Shown: positions 28,305 through 37,568, numbered from the stretch's first letter. The stretch is 64,000 nucleotides of DNA from Brasilonema angustatum HA4187-MV1 (GCA_019359695.1 JAHHGV010000002.1:62001-126000), one strand, 5' to 3'. The notes: generated by a model from the sequence alone, not told the origin. A program made the numbers and translations.

Positions 28305-28481
28305 TTAGCTCAGATCTTGCACCATAATTCTCATCCGCCAAGAAATAAATTTCTTGGCTCAAAGTTCAAGTCCGTTAAAACGGACTAGGTAAGTCTTTGA
28401 GTCCGTTTTAACGGACTTTGGCTATGAGCCTTGAACTTCAGTTCAAGGCGTACTAACGCCGAGGTGCAAGATCTGAGTTAG
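28305..28481. mobile_element. MITE-like element with 15-bp terminal inverted repeats and TTAG duplication
   Basis: CTCAGATCTTGCACC (28309-28323) and GGTGCAAGATCTGAG (28463-28477) are perfect inverted repeats, bordered on both sides by TTAG (28305-28308 and 28478-28481). The interior has two reverse-complementary copies of AGTCCGTTAAAACGGACT near 28370-28425. No transposase frame is present. The right TTAG contains the stop codon of the kinase gene. Confidence 0.8.
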
Positions 28482-29377
28482 CGCGAAATCGCCAAAATCT
28501 GGGAAATCATCCGGTTTGCTTGCGACAAATAACCACCACCAAATAAATTGAAATGATTCAAAATGTGATACAGGTTGTAGAGAGTTTTTCTTTGCTCATA
28601 TCCTTGATCTAAGCGCCAAACTTCGTTGTAACCGCGATAAAACGCAGCAGAGAAACCACCGAATAATTCTGTCATGGCGATATCAACTTCGCGATCGCCA
28701 AAATAAGCCGCTGGATCAAAAATCACTGGTTCTCCTGCAACAGTACACCCAGCATTTCCTCCCCATAAATCACCATGTACAAGAGAGGGCTGTGGTTTAT
28801 GATCTGCGAATATTTCAGGAATAGCCTCTAGTAACTCCTTTTCTTGGGGAAAATGACCTCCCTTACGCCTTGCCAATTGGAATTGATAACTCAGCCGATA
28901 TTTAGTATAAAACTCACCCCAATCTGCTGTCCAAGTATTAATTTGAGGCGTGGAACCAATAGTATTGTTTATATCCCAACCAAAACCCCCCTGACTTCCT
29001 CCATTACCAAGGCGAGGGGGGTTCCATCGGTGCATTGCTGCTAACTTGCGCCCCATTTCTTCCCAAGATTTTGTTTGCGCTGAACCCATCTCTAGCCATT
29101 CCAACACCACATAGCTAGAATCACCAGCAATACCCCAGCAAATAGGTTTGGGAACGCGGATAGTCGCTGTTTGGTACATTTGCTGTAAGCCTAGCGCCTC
29201 AGCCTCGAACATTGCAATTTGCGACGCTTGATTAAACTTGACAAAATAGGTGCGCTCACCGTCACAGACACTGTAACCTTGATTTATACATCCACCACCG
29301 ACTGAGCGTCGTTGTGACGATTGAAATTTTTCGCCAGTCACCTGGCTAATATTGGCATCAATTTCAGTCCACATCAT
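28478..29377 (-). CDS. Fructosamine kinase-family protein
   Basis: Aminoglycoside-phosphotransferase fold, 299 residues. The N-terminal lobe has GGCINQGYSVCDGERTYFVKFN, with the ATP-contacting Lys. The catalytic loop reads PSLVHGDLWGGNAG and the metal loop reads PVIFDPAAYFGDREVDIA, the fructosamine-3-kinase signatures. Bacterial members phosphorylate ketosamines such as ribulosamine on proteins so that they are removed. The protein is cytoplasmic. The stop codon overlaps the direct repeat of the MITE-like element, so insertion may have changed the last codons. The M16 gene lies 12 nt upstream, so the two form an operon. Confidence 0.93.
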   Translation of the reverse strand: MMWTEIDANISQVTGEKFQSSQRRSVGGGCINQGYSVCDGERTYFVKFNQASQIAMFEAEALGLQQMYQTATIRVPKPICWGIAGDSSYVVLEWLEMGSAQTKSWEEMGRKLAAMHRWNPPRLGNGGSQGGFGWDINNTIGSTPQINTWTADWGEFYTKYRLSYQFQLARRKGGHFPQEKELLEAIPEIFADHKPQPSLVHGDLWGGNAGCTVAGEPVIFDPAAYFGDREVDIAMTELFGGFSAAFYRGYNEVWRLDQGYEQRKTLYNLYHILNHFNLFGGGYLSQANRMISQILAISR

Positions 29378-29389
29378 AGTAATAGGAAA

Positions 29390-30673
29390 CTAAAATGGTT
29401 TGATAACAACGACACCATAGGCATCTGGGGAAAGATATTCTTGTGCTGCTTGCATCAAGCTAGTTGTATCTTGAGCTTGAATGCGAGCTGGGTAGTTAAA
29501 TGCTGGTTCCAAATCTCCTACCATTGATTGATAGTAACCGTATAAATTGGCGCGATCGCTTGGTGTTTCATTGGCAAAAATAAATCTGTTAGCCACTTTT
29601 GTCCGTACACGAGCTATTTCCGCCTCTTTTACCATTTCTGTTTGCAGATTTTGGATATGCTGCACAATCCGAGCCTCTGTTGCCGACAGATTTTCAGTTG
29701 TACAATAAGCCGTAATATAAAATGTACCTTGTAACTGCTGCGTCATATTGCTGACAGAAATATGGGAAACCAGCCCCAGTTCTTGGCGCAAATCCTGCAC
29801 CAGCCTTGATGTCAGCCCATGTCCCAAAATTGCCGCCAAAACATCCAAGGCATAAGTTTTTTCTAATTGGTTCAACCCAGGTACTCGCCAAAGCATGATT
29901 AGCCTTGCTTGCTGCAGGCTTTGATCAATAAATTCTTTACGGACAATATTTGTAAACAGAGGTTCTGAGTTAGCTAGTAAGTGCTGAGTGATAGGCGTTG
30001 CATGCTGAGTGCTTACAGTTCGTTCAAAACCTTTTGCAACAATTTCAACTAATTCTTCCACAGGTAAATTACCTACAGCCACAGCAGTTATTGAACGGGG
30101 TTGATACCAAGTTGCATGAAAATCCCGCATCTGCTGAGGTTGCAATTGAGAAATGACAGTTTCTGGTCCCAAAACTGGACGCCGATAAGGTAACTTATCA
30201 AAAGCTGTCTCCATCGCTCGTTGAAAAATGCGGCGACGGGGATTATCCTCAGAACGTCGAATTTCTTCCAAAACGACTAATCTTTCGCGCTCAAAAGCTT
30301 CGTTAGGTATACTCGCATTGAGTACGACATCAATTTGCAGTGGCGCAAGCTCTACAAAGTCCTTGGGAGCAGTCGTAATGTAGTAATGAGTATAGTCTTG
30401 ACTTGTAGCGGCATTAGTTACAGCACCGCGCTCTTCAATTCGACGTTCAAACTCGCCGCTTGCCAATCGTTCAGTTCCCTTAAAAATCATATGCTCAAGA
30501 AAGTGAGCCATACCGTTAATGGTATCTGACTCGGCAGTGGAACCAACATTAACCCACAAGCTCAGGTTCACTGCTTCAACAGGCATCTGTTCTGCAACTA
30601 TAGTCAAACCCCCAGGCAATTGGTAAAGCTTTGGAGTATTAAGACGAGGAAAGTTTAGCAGTGTGGTGGTCAT
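29390..30673 (-). CDS. M16-family zinc peptidase (mitochondrial-processing-peptidase-like)
   Basis: The inverted zinc motif HxxEH appears as His57-Phe-Leu-Glu60-His61 (MAHFLEHMIFKG), and LVVLEEIRRSEDNPR supplies the distal Glu ligand. The 427 residues match single-chain M16B peptidases, which act alone or with a catalytically dead partner. The second half has RDFHATWYQPRSITAVAVGN, the linking domain. The role is turnover or processing of peptides; substrates are unknown. The protein lacks an obvious signal peptide. The fructosamine kinase gene starts 12 nt past its stop. Confidence 0.95.
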   Translation of the reverse strand: MTTTLLNFPRLNTPKLYQLPGGLTIVAEQMPVEAVNLSLWVNVGSTAESDTINGMAHFLEHMIFKGTERLASGEFERRIEERGAVTNAATSQDYTHYYITTAPKDFVELAPLQIDVVLNASIPNEAFERERLVVLEEIRRSEDNPRRRIFQRAMETAFDKLPYRRPVLGPETVISQLQPQQMRDFHATWYQPRSITAVAVGNLPVEELVEIVAKGFERTVSTQHATPITQHLLANSEPLFTNIVRKEFIDQSLQQARLIMLWRVPGLNQLEKTYALDVLAAILGHGLTSRLVQDLRQELGLVSHISVSNMTQQLQGTFYITAYCTTENLSATEARIVQHIQNLQTEMVKEAEIARVRTKVANRFIFANETPSDRANLYGYYQSMVGDLEPAFNYPARIQAQDTTSLMQAAQEYLSPDAYGVVVIKPF

Positions 30674-31030
30674 TTCAAGTTGTAGGGATAAGCTTACACC
30701 TCTTTATCTTACCTAGGACTGAAATCTCTACCGGGATTATCAGTTAGGACTTACGCATGGAAACGAGAAATAACCGCGTTTGGGCAAGGGGTATAGGGGT
30801 GTAGGTGTTCAAACCCTTACACACGCCCTTACCCCCTTACACCCTCCCACAACGAAGGATCTTGTTGGATAAGTCCTGTCAGTGTCTGAGCGGGGTTTTG
30901 TTAAGAAATAGTAAATAATTTTTTTTTTAATTTTGCATATTATCACTGATGATGTTTGATACACAAACAATACATAACAGTAAATAAGTCATCGGAATTT
31001 GTTGACTTGATTGTCACAAACAAAAGTTGC
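30674..31030. other. Intergenic region with degenerate inverted-repeat element
   Basis: Holds AGGACTTACGCA at 30746-30757 and its imperfect partner TGGATAAGTCCT at 30866-30877. The interior is a TTACACCC-rich stretch. No gene seen. Confidence 0.5.
30746..30877. repeat. Degenerate element with AGGACTTACGCA ends
   Basis: Left end AGGACTTACGCA, right end TGGATAAGTCCT, complementary at 10 of 12 positions, 132 bp. The same terminal sequence borders the element at 32295-32445. Confidence 0.5.
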
Positions 31031-32209
31031 ATGAATATGGTCAATGAAATCAAGGGTGAATTGCCATTAGTTTCAGTTATCGTTCCTGCGTATAATGCAG
31101 AAGCTTTCATCACTCGCACCTTGCAATCAATCATATCTCAAACATATAAAAATATAGAAATTTTAGTAGTTGACGACGGTTCTCAGGATAAAACGGCTGA
31201 AATTGTCGAATTGTTTGCTCAAAAAGACAGTCGCATCAGCCTTTTCAAACAATCAAATTCAGGTGTCGCATCAGCTCGTAATTTGGCGATTGAAAATTCT
31301 AAAGGTGAATACATTGCACCGATTGATGCTGATGATATTTGGTATCCTCAGAAACTAGAGAAACAAGTGCAATGTCTGCTGGAGGCAGACCAATCGGTAG
31401 GATTAATTTATGCTTGGTCAGTGTTTATTGACGAAGAAGACGCAATTGTCGGACAGTACATTCCCCATCACCATTTAAATGTTCTCAGCATAGAGGGAGA
31501 GGTTTACCCAGCTATGCTATATACAAACTTTATTATTAATGCAAGTGTCCCTCTGATTCGTCGAGTTTGTTTTGATAAAGTTGGCGGTTACAGCAGCAAA
31601 CTCAGAGAGCAGAATGCACAAGGTTGTGAAGATTGGGATATTTACTTGCGGATTGCTGAATATTATCAATTTCGAGTTGTACCTGAGTTTTTGATTGGCT
31701 ATCGTCAGGTGAAAGCAAGTATGTCTAACGGATGTCAGACAATGGAGAAGTCTTACAATCTGGTTATGGCAAATTTTCAGAGAAAACATCCAGAAATACC
31801 TGCTCACATATATCATTGGGCTGCTAGTTCTTTTTACGTTCATCTTGCATGGAAAAGCAGGGCAAGCGGAGATTATTGGAGCACTCTAACTTGGTTATAT
31901 AAAAGCATCAAGTTAGACTACAGTCCACTGTTACTTCGACCAGTTTATCAATGTCTAATCGAATGCCTTTTCAAAATTGCAGTTGAACCTATTACATCTT
32001 TGATTTGGCAAGATCATCATTCTTCGTTGCGGTTTAGGGAAAAATTTTCTTATGATAAAAATAGGGCAGCGGTTAGTCAATTGACTACAGTTTCTGAGAT
32101 CCAAAACCAAATGTATCAACCGTACAAACTTCCGTTGAAACCGCATGCAAGAATTATGTGGCAAAGATGGTTAGAAGTTTTGCAGCTTTGTCGCGCCTTA
32201 TCCCATTAA
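31031..32209 (+). CDS. Family 2 glycosyltransferase
   Basis: GT-A fold enzyme. VSVIVPAYNAEAFITRTLQSIISQTYKNIEILVVDDGS is the canonical GT2 N terminus, and APIDADDIW supplies the metal-binding DxD. NSGVASARNLAIENSKG and CEDWDIYLRIAEY are also conserved. The frame extends to a TTG at 30956; I prefer the ATG at 31031 or 31037 because the GT2 domain starts directly after. About 392 residues. The enzyme likely adds a sugar to a cell-surface polysaccharide or lipid. No polysaccharide cluster is near. Confidence 0.88.
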   Translation: MNMVNEIKGELPLVSVIVPAYNAEAFITRTLQSIISQTYKNIEILVVDDGSQDKTAEIVELFAQKDSRISLFKQSNSGVASARNLAIENSKGEYIAPIDADDIWYPQKLEKQVQCLLEADQSVGLIYAWSVFIDEEDAIVGQYIPHHHLNVLSIEGEVYPAMLYTNFIINASVPLIRRVCFDKVGGYSSKLREQNAQGCEDWDIYLRIAEYYQFRVVPEFLIGYRQVKASMSNGCQTMEKSYNLVMANFQRKHPEIPAHIYHWAASSFYVHLAWKSRASGDYWSTLTWLYKSIKLDYSPLLLRPVYQCLIECLFKIAVEPITSLIWQDHHSSLRFREKFSYDKNRAAVSQLTTVSEIQNQMYQPYKLPLKPHARIMWQRWLEVLQLCRALSH

Positions 32210-32613
32210 ATTAAGTCTTTAAACTTTCAAGAAACACAGGGAACAGGGAACGCTTAACAGGTAAGAAGGGAGATGGTGTTTCTTTCATATGTTTAGGACT
32301 TACGCAAGCGTCACAATATAAGGTCAACTGGCACATATATTTCAAATTGAGGTGAAATGCTCGTAAGCATTGATTTATAAACGTTATAGCCAAATTCTCG
32401 GCCTGTGAAAGTTTGAAGAAAAATGTGCCAGTTGCGTAAGTCCTGATGTTGCTAACGGTGAGACCAGCACGCATGAGGAGGGCTTCGGCCGTGAGCTTAG
32501 CCGAACAGTTTCCCTCGTGCCGGCTCTGGCGTTCGCCTAACTGTTTAAGTTTATTTTTTAAAATTTATAAATCTTATTATAATTATAAAATAAGAAATAT
32601 GTCGTAAATATCA
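32210..32613. other. Intergenic region with MITE-like element
   Basis: Holds a CAGGGAACAGGGAACGC heptamer fragment near 32236, the element at 32295-32445, and a GC-rich repeat fragment (GGCTTCGGCCGTGAGC) near 32481. No gene seen. Confidence 0.5.
32295..32445. mobile_element. MITE-like element with AGGACTTACGCAA ends
   Basis: AGGACTTACGCAA (32295-32307) and TTGCGTAAGTCCT (32433-32445) are perfect inverted repeats. Inside, CTGGCACA appears 20 nt further in on the left end than on the right end, so the left arm seems to carry a 20-nt insertion. No transposase. Confidence 0.65.
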
Positions 32614-34128
32614 ATGCCAGGTTATCGTGTTGGCAACAGCAAACCCCGCGTTATAGTTATTGGTGCCGGAATTGGCGGACTCACTGCTGGTGCGTTACTA
32701 GCACATAGGGGTTACAGTGTGTTAATTCTGGATCAAGCTCTTGTACCAGGAGGCTGTGCTTCTACCTTTCAACGTAAAGGATTTACCTTTGATGTAGGAG
32801 CCACTCAAGTTGCAGGGTTGGAACCAGGGGGAATCCACCATCGTATTTTTACAGAATTAGAAATTGATTTACCGCAAGCAACGCCTTGTGATCCAGCTTG
32901 TGCAGTGTATTTGCCAGGTGAGCAAACACCAATCAACGTTTGGCGAGATCCACAGAAATGGAAACAGGAACGACAACGACAGTTTCCGTTTAGCGAACCT
33001 TTTTGGCAGTTGATGGCGGCTTTGTTTAAAGCGAGTTGGGAATTTCAAGGACGCGATCCAGTGCTACCACCACGTAACGTGTGGGATTTAGTGCAACTTA
33101 CTAAAGCATTACGTCCTAGTACATTCATAACCGTACCCTACACTTTGTTTACCGTTGGGGATGCGTTGCGTGCTTACAAGCTAGGAAACGACCACCGTTT
33201 AAAAACATTTTTGGATTTGCAACTCAAGCTCTACTCTCAGGTAGATACCGAAGAGACGGCTTTACTTTATGCAGCAACAGCGTTGAGTGTATCGCAGTTG
33301 CCGCAGGGATTGTATCATCTCCAAGGTAGTATGCAAGTCCTCAGCGATCGCCTCTTAGAAGCCCTAGAAAAAAAAGGTGGCACCTTACTCATGCGCCACA
33401 CAGTCGAACATATTGAAGTCGAAAAGGGCAAAGTGAGTGCTGTGGTCATTCGTAACCAGAAAACTGACGAAGTCTGGACAGAAGCAGCAGACCACGTAGT
33501 TGCTAATGTGACTGCACAAAACTTAGTGCAGTTATTGGGTAATAAAGCTCCTCATGGTTACAAACGGCGAGTCGAAAAACTACCACCCGCTTCAGGTGCT
33601 TTCGTTATCTATCTGGGTGTAGACGAAAGCGCAATTCCTTCTGGATGTCCGCCCCATCTCCAATTTATGTATAATGCCAAAGGTCCAATTGGTAACAATA
33701 ATTCCCTGTTTGTTTCTGTGAGTCATCCAGGAGATGGACGCGCCCCAGAAGGAAAAGCAACAATTGTTGCTTCTTCTTTTGTAGATACAAAACAGTGGTG
33801 GGTGAGTGAGGATTATGAGGGGTTAAAACAACAATATACACAAGATGCTATCTCCCGTCTGGCAAAGTTCTTTTACTTGAAACCAGAAACTATTGTTCAT
33901 GTAGAAGCAGCCACTCCTCGCACCTTTGCACGCTACACAGCACGAGACCAGGGTATTGTTGGTGGTATTGGTCAAAGGATATCAACTTTCGGTCCCTTTG
34001 GTTTTGCCAATCGTACACCCATCAACAATTTGTGGCTCGTTGGTGACTCCACTCACCCAGGCGAAGGGACTGCTGGTGTGAGTTACTCGGCGCTGACTGC
34101 AGTCAAGCAAATAGAGGCTCAAAAATAA
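32614..34128 (+). CDS. crtD: C-3',4' carotenoid desaturase CrtD-like (phytoene desaturase family)
   Basis: FAD-dependent amine-oxidase-type desaturase of 504 residues. VIVIGAGIGGLTAGALLAHRGYSVLILDQA is the dinucleotide-binding motif; PGGCASTFQRKGFTFDVGATQVAG is the conserved second element. The C terminus has NLWLVGDSTHPGEGTAGVSYSAL, the second FAD site of the phytoene desaturase family. The N terminus does not resemble that of the carotene isomerase CrtH. Cyanobacterial CrtD acts in myxol glycoside (myxoxanthophyll) synthesis. The gene is single and ends in a hairpin. I am sure of the family and fairly sure of CrtD. Confidence 0.8.
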   Translation: MPGYRVGNSKPRVIVIGAGIGGLTAGALLAHRGYSVLILDQALVPGGCASTFQRKGFTFDVGATQVAGLEPGGIHHRIFTELEIDLPQATPCDPACAVYLPGEQTPINVWRDPQKWKQERQRQFPFSEPFWQLMAALFKASWEFQGRDPVLPPRNVWDLVQLTKALRPSTFITVPYTLFTVGDALRAYKLGNDHRLKTFLDLQLKLYSQVDTEETALLYAATALSVSQLPQGLYHLQGSMQVLSDRLLEALEKKGGTLLMRHTVEHIEVEKGKVSAVVIRNQKTDEVWTEAADHVVANVTAQNLVQLLGNKAPHGYKRRVEKLPPASGAFVIYLGVDESAIPSGCPPHLQFMYNAKGPIGNNNSLFVSVSHPGDGRAPEGKATIVASSFVDTKQWWVSEDYEGLKQQYTQDAISRLAKFFYLKPETIVHVEAATPRTFARYTARDQGIVGGIGQRISTFGPFGFANRTPINNLWLVGDSTHPGEGTAGVSYSALTAVKQIEAQK

Positions 34129-34153
34129 TGAGTGATTTTTTAATTTTGCACAG

Positions 34154-34186
34154 AAGTCTGAGCCGGGGTTTCCTTGGCTCAGACTT
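34154..34186 (+). terminator. Hairpin terminator after crtD
   Basis: AAGTCTGAGCC (34154-34164) pairs perfectly with GGCTCAGACTT (34176-34186). No long T tract follows on the plus strand. Confidence 0.6.
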
Positions 34187-34245
34187 GAGTGATGTAATTA
34201 TGGCTTGTTAGTATGTGGAAACCCAACAAACTTTATTGTCCAAAT

Positions 34246-35115
34246 CTAGGCGTTCCACTCAGCTATCTTGCACAGCAAGTGATCAAGTTGTTCACCATCT
34301 TGGATGACATCCAAATCGGGGTCAGTCTTAACAAATATTTGAAAATTTAGATTGATTTTCAGCGCAGTCTCCAGGCTTTCAAGCGCTAGCGCTTCTTTTC
34401 CAACTCGGGCTGCACAGCAAGCGATGTTATACCAAGCGTACTCATCGTCTGGCTTCAGTTCAGTTGCTTTTTGATAGCTTACAAGCGCTTCTTCGTAGCG
34501 CTCCAGATATCTTAACGTATCGCCTATCTTGTAATAAGTCCAAAAATTATCTGAGCGACGAGAAAGGGCTTTGTCATAACTTTTTAGCGCATCTTCATAA
34601 CGACGTAAATGCCTTAATGCATCTCCCCGACGAAACCATGCCCAGTAATCATCGCGGCGAATTGATAAAGCTTCATCATAGTCAGAAATTGCATCTTCAT
34701 AGCGTTCTAAATATCTAAAGGCATCTCCTCGACGGAACCACGCCCAATAATCATCGCGGCGAATTGCGAGGGCTTTGTCAAAATTGGCGATCGCTTCCTC
34801 AAACTGCTCTAGTTCTTCTACCAAAATGTAGCCTCGACTGTACCACGCCCAGTAATCATTAGGGCGAAGTCCTAATGCTCGGTCAAAACTAGCAAGTGCT
34901 TCCTGATACTGACCTAATTCCCGTAGCACACTACCTCGGTCATACCAGAGCCAGTACTCATCAGGACAAACCTCTATTGCTTTGTCGTAATAAGTGAGCG
35001 CTTCCTCGTAATTCTCTTGCTTTTCGAGCCGTTTACCCTGTCGATACCACTCTTTATAGTTCTGTGTGACAAGTAGTAATGAACTATCTACCCCTGCGGG
35101 TGCTGCTTGACTCAT
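34246..35115 (-). CDS. TPR protein (289 aa)
   Basis: Six or more TPR units, with repeats such as YDKAIEVCPDEYWLWYDRGSVLRELGQYQEALASFDRAL and a conserved Trp pair (DDYWAWFRRGDA) unlike the CHAT-TPR array. The repeats span nearly the whole 289-residue protein (about 15-260). No other domain, no signal peptide or transmembrane helix is seen. TPR superhelices bind peptide partners, so this is probably a scaffold protein; the partner cannot be read from the sequence. Single gene on the minus strand. Confidence 0.9.
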   Translation of the reverse strand: MSQAAPAGVDSSLLLVTQNYKEWYRQGKRLEKQENYEEALTYYDKAIEVCPDEYWLWYDRGSVLRELGQYQEALASFDRALGLRPNDYWAWYSRGYILVEELEQFEEAIANFDKALAIRRDDYWAWFRRGDAFRYLERYEDAISDYDEALSIRRDDYWAWFRRGDALRHLRRYEDALKSYDKALSRRSDNFWTYYKIGDTLRYLERYEEALVSYQKATELKPDDEYAWYNIACCAARVGKEALALESLETALKINLNFQIFVKTDPDLDVIQDGEQLDHLLCKIAEWNA

Positions 35116-35287
35116 TGTTGATTCCCCAAAAAGTTATTATCGTTACAGACAAGCACACTATTTATATTACTTAACGATACAGGGTAAACAAAATCTACTT
35201 AGAGGTATGGAATAGGCAAAAATGTCTTTAATTGCTAGTTTTCTTTAATAAATCTTATTATTGTTACGCCTGAGTAAAACATTACGA

Positions 35288-35788
35288 TTACGACGCTCGA
35301 TCACAGAGGGCGATCGTGAGCGATGCTGCTGCTGCAAGTGCTGCTCCTGCCCGAACGTGGTTCCAAATTGTCCAGTTGACAAGGTAGCCAGACCATAGCC
35401 TCGCGCCCTCAGTGCTGTTCGGATCGGCGATCGCCAGGGCTTCGTTCAGCGGTACATTGAACACGATTGTCACGCCTATAGTGCCGACAAGATAAAGCAG
35501 GCTACCGACGAGCAAGTAGAAAGCACTGGGTTGATGCCACTTTAACAGTGAGAAGACAGCCAGAAAGATACAAGCCACAGCTGTTCCGAAGAACACTGTA
35601 AAAAACAACGGATTGATCACTGTGATGTTGATGGATTGCATGGCGGCAATGCCCTGTGTCGGCTTCAGTCGAGCAAGGGCGCTCATCACAAAGGTTGAGA
35701 AGGCGAAAAAGACTCCGCCTATCAGCCCGCAGCCCAGTGCTGAGAAAAGCTTCAATGCGAAAAGGGAATGGTTAGTCATTGTCTTCAA
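35288..35788 (-). CDS. DUF1772-like membrane protein
   Basis: Four hydrophobic segments at about residues 9-33, 57-79, 85-107 and 138-160 in a 166-residue protein. The pattern FSTFVMSALARLKPTQGIAAMQSIN and later TIVFNVPLNEALA is typical of the DUF1772/anthrone-oxygenase-like membrane family. Function is unknown in bacteria. It lies downstream of azoR on the same strand, separated by 65 nt filled by a heptamer-like repeat array, so the two were probably one operon. The base composition is somewhat richer in G and C than the neighbours. Confidence 0.75.
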   Translation of the reverse strand: MKTMTNHSLFALKLFSALGCGLIGGVFFAFSTFVMSALARLKPTQGIAAMQSINITVINPLFFTVFFGTAVACIFLAVFSLLKWHQPSAFYLLVGSLLYLVGTIGVTIVFNVPLNEALAIADPNSTEGARLWSGYLVNWTIWNHVRAGAALAAAASLTIALCDRAS

Positions 35789-35840
35789 ACAGTGAACAGT
35801 AAAAACTGGTAACTGATAACTGGTAACTGATAACTGATAA
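35788..35840. repeat. AACTGAT/AACTGGT tandem array between operon genes
   Basis: About five direct copies of the 7-mer AACTGRT (35808-35839), with an AACAGTG pair just before. It lies between the azoR and DUF1772-like genes. Confidence 0.7.
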
Positions 35841-35853
35841 AGCCTCCCAAGGA

Positions 35854-36486
35854 TTACCTTGCGATCAGTTGAGCGATTTGGGCACGGGCAGCTGCGATCG
35901 ATTTCACCAAACTTGTGCCACCCAACTCATCATTCTCAACATGAATAAAAGTGATGTCGGTGATGCCAAGAAATCCAAAAAGTGTTCTTAAATACGGATC
36001 TTGATGATTTAGCTTCTCGTTACGCTCACCAGGTCCAAAGCCAGAATCACCCCGCGCTGTGATGATAAACATTTTCTTATTCAATACGAGAGGTTTGTAA
36101 GGGTTTGCAGCATCTTCTGGCTCAAACACGAAAGTTCGCCCTGGACGGACAATTTGGTCAATATAAGCCTTAAACGTACTGGGAACGCTGAAATTGTACA
36201 TAGGAATACCGATGACGTAGAGATCCGCAGCTAAGAATTCGTCCACGAGTTGATCGCTAATGCGAATTGACTCTTGGAGCTGAGGAGTACGCTGTTCTGG
36301 CGGTGTATAAGCCGCTGCAATCCACGGTTCATCTACATGGGGAACAGGCTTACGACCAACATCGCGATAGGTGACGACATCATCCGGATGAGCCTGTACT
36401 CTCGCTTCAACAAATTCTCTTGTGAGTCTGCGAGAGTGTGAACGTTCTCCTCTGGGACTGGAATCAATGTGTAACAGGTGTGCCAT
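35854..36486 (-). CDS. azoR: FMN-dependent NADH-azoreductase
   Basis: Flavodoxin-fold quinone/azo reductase of 210 residues. LLHIDSSPRGERSHSRRLTREF is the N-terminal FMN-phosphate loop and IPMYNFSVPSTFKAYIDQI is the conserved FMN-binding segment. TARGDSGFGPGERNEKLN aligns with the central part of AcpD/AzoR enzymes. These proteins reduce quinones and azo dyes with two electrons from NADH, protecting against electrophiles. The divergent AraC-type gene lies 155 nt upstream, suggesting local regulation. Confidence 0.92.
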   Translation of the reverse strand: MAHLLHIDSSPRGERSHSRRLTREFVEARVQAHPDDVVTYRDVGRKPVPHVDEPWIAAAYTPPEQRTPQLQESIRISDQLVDEFLAADLYVIGIPMYNFSVPSTFKAYIDQIVRPGRTFVFEPEDAANPYKPLVLNKKMFIITARGDSGFGPGERNEKLNHQDPYLRTLFGFLGITDITFIHVENDELGGTSLVKSIAAARAQIAQLIAR

Positions 36487-36641
36487 AGCTTTTCCTAATC
36501 AATTACCATTCCAGCTTAGGTAAATGACTCGTGCTCAGCTATCTAATTCCTGTGTCACTATCAAAATCTTGCTGTCAGTTTTCAGACAATGAGCATCCAT
36601 TCATTGAATACAATCAGAATGAGACGAATTGGGTTTGTACT

Positions 36642-37511
36642 ATGAAAACGACAGTCCCCCTACAGCCTGAAACAAACTGTTTGCCCATTTTGTCTAGCCA
36701 AGCTCAGGGTTGGGAAAATATTTTGGTCGAGCAATTCCAGCAACCCCCAGGTGAGGCAACGTGTGATTACAGCAATGAACATTCGATTTATCTGTCTCTT
36801 GCACCCCGTCCAGTTCGCTTGCTGCAAATCCAAGGAGGAAAAACCTATACGGGGCTTTACGGAAAAGGAGATATTTCTGTAACTCCTGCAAAGACTCCGT
36901 CTTTTGCACGTTGGGATAAAGACGACCACTACTTGCAGATTCGCATTACATCTGATTTTATTCAAAGCGTTGCCAGAGAAACTATTGACACCAATCCCGA
37001 TCAGCTTGAATTACTAAGCGAATTCCGGACTCGCGATCCTCAGATTGAGTCAATCGGCATGATGCTTCTTGCTGAGCTAAAACAAGAAAATTTAGGCGGA
37101 AGGCTTTACATTCAATCACTAGCAAATGTATTGGCAGTGCATTTGCTCAGGCAATACGCTGCTCCTAAACTTCGCCTTTCAATTTACGAGGGTGGATTAC
37201 CACAGCGTCAACTTGTTCAAGTTTTGGAATACATCAACGAATATCTGAATCAAGACATCAAGCTGGCTGATTTAGCGGCGTTGCTAGGCATGAGCCAATA
37301 TCATTTCAGCCATCTGTTTAAACAATCAATCGGGACAGCTCCTCACCAATACCTGCTTCAGCAACGAGTAGAACGGGCAAAGCAATTATTGAAACAAACA
37401 GACCAAACAATTACGGAGATTGCTTTTTTATGTGGTTTTAATAGTCACAGTCATTTGAGTAAACAGTTTCGGCAGCTTACAGGCATGACACCCACCAACT
37501 ACAGGCAGTAA
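36642..37511 (+). CDS. AraC-family transcription regulator
   Basis: The C-terminal 100 residues hold both helix-turn-helix motifs: LADLAALLGMSQYHFSHLFKQ and ITEIAFLCGFNSHSHLSKQFRQLTGMTPTNYR. The N-terminal ligand domain (about 1-180) is of the short AraC type with GDISVTPAKTP, but its ligand is unknown. The frame extends to a GTG at 36531. I chose the ATG at 36642 because it matches the usual 290-residue length; no clear ribosome site decides it. It is divergent from azoR and likely regulates it. Confidence 0.88.
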   Translation: MKTTVPLQPETNCLPILSSQAQGWENILVEQFQQPPGEATCDYSNEHSIYLSLAPRPVRLLQIQGGKTYTGLYGKGDISVTPAKTPSFARWDKDDHYLQIRITSDFIQSVARETIDTNPDQLELLSEFRTRDPQIESIGMMLLAELKQENLGGRLYIQSLANVLAVHLLRQYAAPKLRLSIYEGGLPQRQLVQVLEYINEYLNQDIKLADLAALLGMSQYHFSHLFKQSIGTAPHQYLLQQRVERAKQLLKQTDQTITEIAFLCGFNSHSHLSKQFRQLTGMTPTNYRQ

Positions 37512-37568
37512 ACCAAAAAGTTTGCCGCAAGAGTTTATGGGATATTCGAGACTTGGCTTAGTGATAGC

